From Petunia secreta (taxonomy: Eukaryota; Streptophyta; Magnoliopsida; Solanales; Solanaceae), in the NCBI GenBank assembly GCA_029990175.1, contig JARKIP010000065.1:8622501-8686500 (forward strand): DNA of 64,000 nt, in the 5' to 3' direction. Positions within the stretch are counted from its first letter, which is position 1; each line of letters starts with the position of its first letter. Both the position numbers and the translations under genes were made by a program. Positions 1-9,425 of the stretch are shown one piece after another. Below the pieces are notes generated by a model. It ran no database searches, was not told the DNA's origin, and saw only the letters and a list, made by a program, of their open reading frames with translations.

Positions 1-1205
1 ACGAATCGGTTGCGGTAGAGGGGCGAGCTTTTGGTATGATTTATTCCTGGCATTTGTGAGACCTTATTAATTTTTCTAGTCTAAATATGAGGGATTTGGA
101 AGTAAGTGTCGGTATTGTCTACCTGGCATCTTGTTGTTCCACCTTCTGTTATTATATCAAATTAGTTTACCTCTCTTCTCAGAATTTCGTGTTGATAGGA
201 TAATGGGATCCTAATTCTTCACCATCAGCAAGTGTATCGTTTCTTCTGGTGTAAAGTGATTAGTAAGTAATATTCGATCTACGTATCTCCTCTTTGTTCA
301 AGACGCTAGTACAGTCATGTTATCCCATGAGCTTATCTGGGTTATAAAAAGATTTTCTGGTAAATTCTCAGAGTTTCCTTTTTATTGGGAGATTAAATTG
401 GCATAGATGTTGTTCCATAAAGCTTATTTAATGTCTATTTCTTCAATTGCGATTTTTGGGTTAGCCTGACTCGGAAGTAGTTTAGCTCTGGTAGCCAAGC
501 AAATAAGAAGATGAGCTTCCTAAAGATCTAATTATTTCTATCCTCAGTTTATTGCCATCTCTTCTTCTTCCGATACTAGTGAGCTTGGGCGGTTAGTAGC
601 CACTCGTGATGTTCCCTATGTTGAGCCAGAGTGCGTGTCAAAGTATGGGCAACTTATAAATGTAATTTATTTAGAATATGGTTATGTGACCTTAAACCCT
701 ATATATAGGCCTGGCCTGTGTATTGCGTATGCGAATAGGATATCAGATTCCTAACCGGATTACCCCAAGACGTAAGAAATGAAGCCTTTAGCCTAATTTG
801 ATATATTTTTCTGCTTATTGAATAGAGTGGGATCGTTTGGCAATGAAACCAAAGGATAAAGGGTTGTTGATTAGCAAGTGCTAACTTTTGGAAGAGTTAA
901 GTGTTTATATCCATTTCTTTGGAGGCACCTGGCCTCGTGGATTTTCTACCACGTGTTCCTTACGTGTGTAGCTGCCGATAGGCGTACTCATTACGCCTTA
1001 GCTTTGGATTTACATTGTATGTTATATATTATGTCCCGTTGTTGGTATTGCATTGAGGATCTGAGCATTGTACTCTGGCTGTGAGTTGGCATCTACTTCC
1101 CGGCTTTCGATGAGAGTCCCGCGCCGGTGAAGGGTTATTATTACATCACATTGCATTCATATGCATTATATGTCATTCATATGCATTACATTGCATATCA
1201 TATTA

Positions 1206-1512
1206 GGTGCAGGAGTATTCCACCCCAGGAGCAGGAGGATTCCGCTCAATTGTATCACATTGAGGGTAGGAGGATTCCACCCCACGAGCATGAGTATTCC
1301 GCTCTTATGTCAGATATTGAGTGCAGGAGTATTCCGCCTCAGCTTTATATTATATCGGGTGCAGGAGTATTCCGCCCCTGGAGAGTACAGGAGTATTCCG
1401 CCTCTGGTTTATATTATATCGGGTGCAGGAGCATTCCGCCCAAGAAGCGGGAGTATTCTGCTCCAATTGGTTATCAGACTAGATTCCTTTCGAATGCATG
1501 AGTATTCTGCTT
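1206..1512. repeat. Tandem repeats with core GCAGGAGTATTCCGCC
   Basis: About ten degenerate copies of a roughly 16-18 bp core (GCAGGAGTATTCCGCC and variants) are strung together, separated by short variable linkers such as TTATATTATATCGGGT. The short overlapping ORFs at 1127-1538 are translations of this repeat in different frames and are not genes. It sits inside the putative LTR. Confidence 0.8.
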
Positions 1513-1696
1513 TGGGATGGGATTACGGGCACATGTGACTCTTTGCATCATATTCCATTTTATTTCATTTCATCTCATTTTATTTCATTTCATTTCATTT
1601 CATACCATTGTGTAGACTTGTGGTACATAACTATTGTTCTACTTCTACGTGCATTGCTTATTTGCCTATATATATATTTCTGGCTCGTATTCTAGG

Positions 1697-1835
1697 TTGC
1701 GGGGATCGGGTTGCATGCCGCAACAGTATAAATATATGGATCGAGTTGCACGCCGCAACGGTATAAATATATGGATCGGGTTGCACGCCGCAACAGGATG
1801 AATATATGGATCGGGTTGCACGCCGCAACAGGATG
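1697..1835. repeat. 35-bp tandem repeat x4, each with a small hairpin
   Basis: Four copies start at about 1710, 1745, 1780 and 1815, exactly 35 bp apart. Each contains GTTGC-ACGCC-GCAAC (first copy ATGCC), a 5-bp stem with a 5-nt loop, followed by an AT-rich linker ending in ATATGGATCGG. It lies in the downstream part of the putative LTR. Confidence 0.85.
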
Positions 1836-2491
1836 TATTTCTGATTGTTGATGAGTTCGGGATACCTATATGTTTTGGTTATCTTACGTTCCTCATTGTT
1901 GATGAGTTTGTCATTCCATACGTGTTTCTAGTTATCATCTGGCTCTGCCATTTTATAATTTAAATAAGAGGAATTTTGTTTATCTGTTTCTCCTCCCTGG
2001 CTAGCTATCATATTCTTTGAGGTGGCTAGCCTGCCCCACTTATTGAGTCCTTTTGACTTACCCTTGTTTGTTGTTTATTCTTGTCTATTTATTTCGTTTC
2101 GGCAGGTTCGCTCCAGGATTGAGTTCACCACGTTGTTCAGGAGGGAAGACGACTTCAGCTGTTAGGATGAGCCAGTTTTTATTTCTGATGGCCACCAGTT
2201 TATTGGTTATCATTTCAGTTGCATTTTACTCCCTTCAGGAGGTACCTGTCTTCTTTTATACTCTTAGATGTCTAGTCTGGATAGCCCTTAACCTAGTATG
2301 TTGGGTAGTCAGCTGTAATTTCTTTTGTACAGCTTGGAGGTATCAGAATGTCTTTGTTTTGTTTTAAGTGTTGTCTTTATTTATGAATTTTTATATTTAT
2401 TTTTCTAATTTAATTGGTAAGGGTTTGCCCGACGGGTCTAGGGGAGGATGTCGGGTGCCCATATGACCTAACCGAATTTCGGATCGTGTCA

Positions 2492-2625
2492 GTAATGCTA
2501 TAGGCTACGCCATGCAATAGAATTATAGAAGCAACTCAATATGCTACATCATGCAAATCAATTGTAGTCGATGTAGTTCGATAGGCTAGGTCTCCAAATC
2601 AATAACTGTAGAAGTAATACAATAG
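2492..2625. repeat. Dispersed repeat family R, short copy
   Basis: This stretch matches, in the same order, segments at about 17.1-17.6, 19.65-19.77 and 25.19-25.34 kb. Shared phrases include GGCTACGYCATGCAAT, GCTACATCATGCAAATCAA and AATCAATAACTGTAGA. Internally it reads as degenerate repeats of roughly 40-45 bp. It begins immediately after the LTR end at 2491. Confidence 0.75.
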
Positions 2626-2805
2626 GACCCTAAACCACCAGGGCGTATCACTCTAGTAAATGCATGGTGCAACCTTTCAACTAACCAACCTCACCATTTT
2701 AAAATTTAATTGCATGTTTTGGGGTGGTTGGGTAAAGTTCATATTTAATGAGTAAATCATTTATCTTCACCTCACCTTGTTCATCTCTATTGCTTTATGT
2801 AAAAT

Positions 2806-3283
2806 ATGTTGGACGCCACTGACTTTCATTTCTGTCCTTTGGGGTATTTCATCCGAGAAGAGGACTATCCAGCCTTCACAATGATACTAAGCCAATCAAA
2901 CACTACAACAGACGATCTGGTAAGTACACCAACTTCGTTCTTTAGAATTAGGATATATTATTTACGGTAGTTATTTGATTTACACTCTTTGATTCTTGAC
3001 TCTTCCAACATGCCTACACAATGTTTTACCTGATGAAACGACGGCATCTTGTATCTACAGTGGTGGCCTTAAGTTCCCCATGGATCTCCATGTGTCCTTG
3101 TCTCGCAAAAATCTACAGCGAGGTTGGTTAATGTTTGTTAATAGTGTCGTATCCACGATGGCCAAACTCTCCACTTCCAATTTTTGCCGCAACATCCTGA
3201 ACATGGTTTTTGTTTTCGTGTTCATATTTTGCTATGTACCCCTGCACATGAAATACCAGTATTTGATTGGGAAAGGTGCCTAA
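2806..3283 (+). pseudogene. Degenerate small B3-domain gene (B3 locus 1)
   Basis: Exon 1 runs from ATG 2806 to 2919 and ends in a good donor (CTG|GTAAGT). Its end, FTMILSQSNTTTDDL, resembles the exon-1 ends of the other B3 loci in the window. The second exon, in frame 2996-3283, reads LPTCLHNVLPDE near its start, then LHVSLSR and RGWLMFVNSV, fitting the B3 pattern in which a proline-rich turn is followed by a beta strand and then GW..FV. No AG acceptor sits where the paralogues have one (just before the CTTCC of the LP codons), and the only upstream AG (2969-2970) is out of frame, so splicing looks broken. The region after the GW motif no longer resembles B3. B3 domains bind DNA; function here is doubtful. 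Confidence 0.5.
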
Positions 3284-4190
3284 GCTGTTTGGAAGATGAG
3301 TAGTAGATGAGAGGTTTAGTAGGATATGTTTAGGTGTTCTATCAGAGTACTCATTGGTTCTGTAAAATTAACTATACATGTACTGATTGGTATTTAGATT
3401 TATAATTTGGCATCTCAGATTTATTTTGGCATAATTATTCGTTTCAAGTTAGAAATGTAGAAACATTTTATGCCAATGCCTGACTTGTGTGAAGCAATTT
3501 TATATAAAGAAGAGGTAATATATTGTTAACTTATATAATATACATTTCTTGAAACATTTGAAGCCTTGGTGTTGTTTCATTTGAAATCTTTTTTGAAGCA
3601 TTGACTTGTCTATTTACATTTACTGAACAGTATAAAACGGTAAACAATTTTTCCTGTTAATTACAATTTTCATGTAACTAAATAGAGGACCAACAAAATG
3701 GACTTAAAAACGTCATGGTAGGAATCTGCCTATGATTCAGCCAATACTATTTTGCACTGCGTTGCTTATCGATACATAGTTGATCAATTGTGAATTCATA
3801 ATATAACGACGCTATATGTAGGACAAAAATGTAATCAATGTCTAATGACATAATTATTCTAACTAACCCAAATGAACAACTTTGTGTTAAAAATATGTGA
3901 AAAAGGTAAGCAAGCATGTTGAAGTAATTGAATATTTCTTTAACTTTTGCCATATTACGAAAACCAAGAGAAAAGGCTGCCGTGTGTCAAACAATATTTC
4001 ACTATCCCTAGATAGTCATCTTCCAAATCCCATACGAAATCCAAGCTTAATGATTGTGTTTAAAGGTGGGATATTTACTGATTTCCCTTCTATAAGTACG
4101 AGAATAGTAATCACAAAGATTGTTTAACAACACAACAATTCATTTTGATTAAAATCATTCAAACATACCAAGGAGGCTAGCAAACGAAAA
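3284..4190. other. Intergenic AT-rich stretch with promoter of the next locus
   Basis: No gene or recognisable repeat seen. TATAAGTA at about 4090 lies about 100 bp before the ATG of the next B3 locus and is a plausible TATA element. Confidence 0.4.
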
Positions 4191-4922
4191 ATGGCAATGC
4201 AGAAGCTATGCAAATTCAAGGTGGTAATAAGCGAGACCTACACGAGCAAAATCTATGTGGTAATTTAATCATTTTAAACATACATAACTGAGTAACTTGT
4301 CTATATATAGCTTATAGGACATTGCTTTGAATATTTTTCTCCATGCAGAATGTGCCCACAAGCACTGCTAGGTTAATACCTGCTCAATACGATGCCTGCA
4401 TTCTTTTGTTTGGAGGGAAGGAGTGGAAAGTTGCAATTGGACCCAGTGGCTGTAGGATGTCTGGAGGATGGAAAGCTTTTGTTGTGTAAAATAATATAAA
4501 TGAGGGAGATACAATCTTTTTTGACATGTTTAGATATCTTGAGGCTACAACTTTGCTGTGCAAAGTTGATGTGGTACGAGAGATGAGCTTCCATGAGTCG
4601 TTATGGTGTGATGAAGGAACCTCCTCGAGACCACCAAAGGTTTGATTTGTCTAAGCGCATCCATGTTGGTTTCTTATTTTTTTTATTTTTTATTTTTATT
4701 TTTGCTAAACTATAGTTACATATGTTGTAGAGGTTGAAGATGGGCACATATGAGTCACTTGTTCAGTTTAAAAGTTTAGTTCAACTGACTAAGCGTATAG
4801 AACATCAAATCGAAAGTGTCAAAGATAAAATAGCAAAATGTGAGGTAAGAATGGTTGGACTAACCAGTAAGCTCAAGTCCAAAGAACAAGAACAAGAACA
4901 AGAGAAAGCTCATCTTTTCTAA
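4191..4922 (+). pseudogene. B3-domain protein with coiled-coil tail, one internal stop (B3 locus 2)
   Basis: Three exons fit one frame: 4191-4259 (GTG|GTAATT), 4349-4639 (after ATGCAG, ending AAG|GTTTGA) and 4731-4922 (after GTTGTAG). Together they give 183 codons. Residues about 8-110 form a B3-type DNA-binding domain: FKVVIS in exon 1, then RLIPAQYD, EWKVAIG, GGWKAFVV and NEGDTIFF. Residues about 125-183 are a heptad-rich coiled coil ending in an EQEQEQE run. A TAA at 4487-4489 interrupts the domain between FVV and NNINEGD; all splice sites and the downstream frame are otherwise intact. The architecture matches the loci at 15.7-16.7 and 21.1-21.9 kb. The B3 family (REM/VRN1-like, small) is plant-specific and nuclear. 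The stop makes a full product unlikely unless it is read through or is a sequence error. Confidence 0.7.
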
Positions 4923-5540
4923 CAAAAGCATTGGAAGAGAGTCAGTACGGGGGGATTGATCCTGTTGATGTCGTCTTGAAACTTGGCAATTGAATCTGTC
5001 AATTATCCTACTATCTTGCTTATGAATCTGTCAAGGATGCACCACAGTGTGATTACGGAATTTTTTAGGGTAGACTTGTTTGATTGGCGCTAATGTTTTT
5101 CTTAGTTTTGCCTTTGTCCCGGATTTAGTTGAAATCGTATCATGTGTCTTGGCTTTATAGTGTGGTAATGTTAACAAATGCTTGTTTTTGTAAATTCAAC
5201 AATATGTAATTTGGGCGTTTTATTAAGTTACTATAATTTAGAGAGATTTGTATACAAGTGGTCAATCATACAACTATTAAATTATTTAGTATTGAATGTA
5301 CTAAATAAATGATGGAAAACAATTATTTTTACAAGTAAAGTGGAGTAATATTTTTTAGATTCCACATTCCTTCCTTCCAATTAAAAACAATCGACGTATG
5401 AATTTATCGAATTCAAAACACACAACGGTTAGATACATCGTACACAACGGTTAGATATATCGTACAACGTATGCATATTTAGCTAATACATCAATGCACC
5501 CCCTTCTCTTGCTTAGAAAACGATTCACATCCGGTATCGT
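4923..5540. other. Intergenic sequence
   Basis: AT-rich, no gene seen. It includes a short direct duplication, ACACAACGGTTAGATA, near 5421-5456. Confidence 0.4.
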
Positions 5541-5785
5541 AGCTCTTTATAAACCCAGAAATTATGCAGTTAGTCCACAACCATACTAATATAACCCTTC
5601 CATTAATGGTAAGCTTTCCAAAAGAATTCAGTCTCCTTGTGGAAAGGTAACTCATTTGCTTAGTTACGATGCCGTTTTGTAAAGTGTATATGTTGCCATA
5701 CTATAAGTTAATTATGTTATGTTGCTTCTTCTACGTGATTTCAGTTTCTACAAACTTTGTCATGTAATTTTATTTTTTGTCATAG
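5541..5785 (+). promoter_or_regulatory. TATA box and 5'-leader intron of the coiled-coil gene
   Basis: TTTATAAA lies at about 5547-5553. A donor GGAAAG|GTAACT at 5646/5647 and an acceptor TCATAG ending at 5785 define a 139-bp intron that stops exactly before the ATG. The same leader-intron layout is seen upstream of the coiled-coil genes at 29.1, 33.2 and 34.1 kb. Confidence 0.55.
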
Positions 5786-6062
5786 ATGGCAAACAATCAT
5801 GGAGGATGGAACGGTAATGACGGGAAGGATATTTGGCACAAGTACTATAGGGTACGCAACCTTCCAAACAAACCAATGAATGAAAGAATGGTCGATATCC
5901 TTTATGAAGTTGCTGATATAAAGGAGACCACAGACAACTGTGGTAGAGCCTTACAGGATATACAAGTGGCCGTTGCTGGTATTGAGGCAAAGGTGGACAG
6001 GATCGAGAGGTTATTGAAGGGTATCATGAATGATAGCCTTTGCCTGTATCCTAATCGCTATC
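5786..6062 (+). pseudogene. Short coiled-coil protein gene, 5' part, split by a gypsy element
   Basis: ATG at 5786 opens a frame that is clean until the gypsy LTR begins at 6063, at codon 92-93. The N-terminus is Gly/Asn-rich (MANNHGGWNGNDGKD). From about residue 35 to 82 there is a continuous heptad pattern (MVDILYEVADIKE, then VAVAGIEAKVDRIERLL), predicting a coiled coil. Across the 5-bp target duplication CTATC the frame resumes at 13748 and ends at 13798-13800, so the uninterrupted gene would have had about 110 codons. No enzymatic motif is seen and I do not recognise the family. It most resembles the other short coiled-coil ORFs in this window in size and gene structure. As it stands, the reading frame runs into the LTR and stops at 6142. 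Confidence 0.6.
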
Positions 6063-6808
6063 TGATAAGAACCAAACCCCCACAAGACCATTCACTCGGA
6101 GCCAAGCTAAGGAGATCCAAGGAGTCCATTTACACTTGGTGAAGAGAGGCCTCGAAGAAGGAAGCGAGTGGAGGCCGTTCCGGGTGATCAAACTAGGCCT
6201 CACGCCTAAGGAAGAAAGTGGCACAGCAGAGCCAGGCGCCCCGCCTGGCCAACACGCTGCATAGGAGGCTAAAAATGCACCAGGCGCCCACCTAGCCAGG
6301 CGCCCCGCCTGACCCAGGCGCCCTCCCAGCTATGGGCGCCTAGCTGAAGGCCAATCCAGGCGCCCCTCCCAGATCCCAGGCGCCCCTCCCAGCTGTGAAG
6401 GCCTATGTTTATTTTACCGTTTTGCCCTACGTGGCCTATGTTGTGAACCTTAATAGTAAGGGTATTTTAGTCATTGTGCAAGCTTGGGAAACACTATAAA
6501 TAGCCATGCTTAGCCTATTTTGAACTTAGTTTATAATTGATGAATATTGAACATGAGCATAGCTCTTTGTTATTGAATGAAACCTTGTTTATGGGACTTG
6601 TTGTTCTTCTAGCGGATCTAAATGACTACCTTTCCCCCCCGACCATTCTACTTGCGTGCTCACGTTAGCTCGAGGGTAGTTGCTTAGCGTAGGTGTTCTT
6701 GTCCTTCTCTCGGGGTGTAACGAAACAAGTTCTCCGTTGCTACTTGGGATTAGAGATCGAGTTACGTCTCGTTCTTATCCTTTTTACTCTCCGCGTTTGA
6801 TTCTTATC
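6063..6808 (+). repeat. 5' LTR of the gypsy element
   Basis: About 746 bp, beginning TGATAAGAACC. A GC-rich block at about 6228-6405 carries repeats of AGGCGCCCCGCCT and relatives. TATAAATA at 6495-6502 is the likely promoter. The last base before the priming site reads G where the 3' LTR has A. Confidence 0.9.
6495..6502 (+). promoter_or_regulatory. TATA box of the gypsy 5' LTR
   Basis: ACTATAAATAGCC, conserved in the 3' LTR at 13417-13424. Confidence 0.7.
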
Positions 6809-6812
6809 GGTT

Positions 6813-6824
6813 TGGTATCAGAGC
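6813..6824 (+). other. Primer binding site, initiator tRNA-Met
   Basis: TGGTATCAGAGC, the standard plant retrotransposon PBS complementary to the 3' end of initiator tRNA-Met, four bases after the LTR. Confidence 0.9.
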
Positions 6825-7976
6825 AAGGTTCGGGTATCGTTTCTACGAACCCCCGACCCTTGATTCTTCGTGCCTAGGTTAGTTTGTTTAGATTTCTTGT
6901 TGTTGAAGTTATTGCAAAAAGAAAATCATAAAAAAATTGAAAAATCGAAAATTCAAAATTTGGTGTAATTTGTTGGTTTGTTGGATTCATGATATGGGTG
7001 TTATGGATTCTTGAACGTGATTGAATTCCCGTTGCTTGGGTACCAAAATTACTCGGATTGGTGAAGTTTGAAAAATTGAAACCCCAAATTTTCCTTAAAC
7101 CCTTGATGAACTTGTTCTTGATGATTTTGGCTTGATTCTTCGGTTGGTTGGATGTTTGATTGATAACTTGATATTGGGATTGATCTACACTGAAAAACAA
7201 ACAAATTGGAACCAATTTTGTGGGAATTGAACATGTTTAACACCAAGTTTGATGAATCACAATCCTTGTTGAACCCTTTTTGATAAACCCTTGTGTTCTT
7301 GAGTTTCTTGACTTGAACCTTGATTGAATTGATTGTTTGGATATAAATTTGATTGGGTTTTGTTAAGGAAGAACAAAAACAACTTTGGGTATCATTGGAT
7401 TGTGAAAACAAGTTGAAGCTTGAAAATCGACTTGAAGCAAGTTTGAAACGAGTTGGGAAAAGCTTCAGGCTAGGCGCCCCGCCTGGAAAAACTTTCTGCA
7501 TTGGACCCAGGCGCCCCGCCTGTTTGACTGCAATTTTGGGCGCCCCTCCTGAGTGCTGAAGTAGTTGTTTTGGGTAGATTTTCGTAAGTGTTCCCATTTG
7601 TTTGATTACATAACATCTAGTTAGTACTACTTTGAGTAACCGTTCTACTTGATTAGTACTAGCCCTTTAATTGCTTTTAGGTGACTCGTGCCTAGGTAGG
7701 AGAGTAGAATTCTAAGAGAAGCGTAGAACCTTTTAACTCAAGTCCTCACTTCAAAGTGCCTAGCGTTCATTGAGTCCCATTAACTCCACTCACCCCAGAG
7801 TGTGCTTGACTCGTGAATAGTTTGGTTGAGTTGAGGGATTGATATTCATCTACGTGAAGCTTTTGGACCACAAGCCGAGTGAAATATCCACCACCACTAA
7901 ACGAGTGATCCGAGTGAACACAAGTGAGGGAGTGTGTGAGGTTGTTTTACTAACGTTTGTTACTTGTGTAGGTACA
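6825..7976 (+). other. Untranslated leader of the gypsy element
   Basis: No ORF of the element. At about 7471-7551 the leader repeats the same GC-rich motif as the LTR (AGGCGCCCCGCCTG twice, plus the weaker GGGCGCCCCTCCTGAG), in otherwise AT-rich sequence. TTGTGTAG followed by ATG at 7977 suggests a splice acceptor near the gag start. Confidence 0.6.
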
Positions 7977-9425
7977 ATGTCTACCGAAGGCGAAGATTTT
8001 GCTAAGAGTGCCCTTGCTACTATCCTTGCCAAATTGGATAGTATGAACTTGAGGATTGAAAGCCTTGAGAGGGTGAACTCTAGTGCTCTAGTTGAGCAAG
8101 GGACTTCCAATGTCCAATCGGAGAAAGGGACCCCGAGTGTCCAAGTTGAGAAAGGGACCCCGAGTGTCCAAGTTGAAGTCTCAAGTACTCCTAACTTTAC
8201 CTCGGAGCAAGTTAGCCATGTCATTGAATTGCTCAATCAAAAAATGGGTAAAGGAGGATCGAGAGAGAATTGATCAAATGTTGGGCAATACCCAACGAAC
8301 GGGCATTCCCCGAATCTTGGATAACCCCCCAAGAAACGTTCCACTACTAAGACCTATCCAAAATGTGCAACCTCTTGAGAAAGTTGATGAAGCTCAAGAA
8401 GGGGAGGAAGCCGATTATGGTGATGACATGTATGGGTTTGATGATCACTTTCAACCAAGGCGAGGTATGAATTGGGGTCGAAATGTGGATAGAGGTAGGG
8501 GCCGAGGTCGAGGGCCACCTATGGGGTATGTTGGTGGGAATGCCAGAAGGGAGTATGGTGTGAATGAAGATCACTATGGGGGCCAACTGGAGCCTTTCCG
8601 TGGGGGTCGTGACAACACCAACCTCAATAGTGTGAAGCTTAATCTCCCAACCTTTAAAGGGAATTGTGATCCGGAGGCTTACATTGAATGGGTGCTACAC
8701 ATGGAAAGATTGTTTGACACAAATGAAATGAGCGATGAGAAGAAGGGCACTTATGCTATTTCATCCTTGGAATCCTATGCATCTACTTGGTGGGAATCCG
8801 TCAAGAGATCGAGGAGGAGAGCGGGAATCCCCGTGATTGTGGGTTGGAATGACTTGAAGGGTATCATGAGTATCAAGTACATCACACCAAGATATCGTCA
8901 AGAGCAACTCAAGAAACTTTATGAGTTGAAGCAAGGTTTCAAGACGGTGCATGAATACTTTGATGAGTTTGAAAGAACTTGAATGGCCTTGGATATGGAC
9001 ATTGAAGATGAGGAGCAAGCCGTGATCCGTTTCATGAATGGTTTGAGCTATGGTATAGCTTCACAATTGAGATTGCATTCTTATCTTTCACTTCAAGAAG
9101 TCCTTGATGCCGCCATTCAAGCCGAGCAATGGCTTGACAAAGAAAAGTCCAACCGTTACAAGAACAACACTTCTACTTCCATGAACAAGCCAAAGGATTG
9201 GAAAAATCCTACTCCCAATGCAAGATTCACAAATGCAAGTGGCCCTAGTGGAGCAAGTGCTAGTAAAGATGTGAAGAAGCCGTTTGAGAAGTACACACCC
9301 AATGTTGGAGGTAATTCTAAAACCCAATTGAATACTCCTACTTCTTCTTCAATTCAATGTCACAAATGCAAGGGATATGGGCATTTTGCCAAGGAATGTC
9401 CTACGAAAAGGACCATGGTTGTTGT
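7977..9425 (+). pseudogene. gag: gypsy gag, with frameshift and stop
   Basis: Starts at ATG 7977 (MSTEGEDFAKS), with a short duplicated block KGTPSVQVE twice. A one-base gain near 8250 (extra G after GGTAAAG) moves the reading frame; the downstream frame (about 8250-8979) has an Arg/Gly-rich stretch (DRGRGRGRG) and a capsid-like retrotransposon gag domain (about 8640-9150; YIEWVLHMERLF, WWESVKRSR). A TGA at 8980-8982 interrupts it, after which the same frame continues. A CCHC zinc knuckle CHKCKGYGHFAKEC lies at about 9358-9399, for RNA binding. Gag forms the virus-like particle in the cytoplasm. Confidence 0.85.

Larger units (their letters stand above)
1..2491 (+). mobile_element. Partial LTR of a gypsy-like retrotransposon
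   Basis: No long ORF is present. A TATA-like TATATATAGG lies at 700-709, and two tandem-repeat blocks lie downstream (1206-1512 and 1697-1835). The segment ends in a stretch around 2445-2491 that closes with GGATCGTGTCA, which resembles the terminal GGGTCGTGACA of Del/Tekay-type LTRs known from Solanaceae. The left end is outside the window and no matching second LTR is visible, so this may be a 3' LTR, a solo LTR or a truncated copy. The family call rests on the terminal motif only and is an inference. Confidence 0.42.

Noticed and set aside
1127..1538. Two overlapping ORFs with repeated peptide units (RSIPP / EYSA)
   Set aside because: The peptides are translations of an ~18-bp tandem repeat in two frames inside a non-coding LTR.
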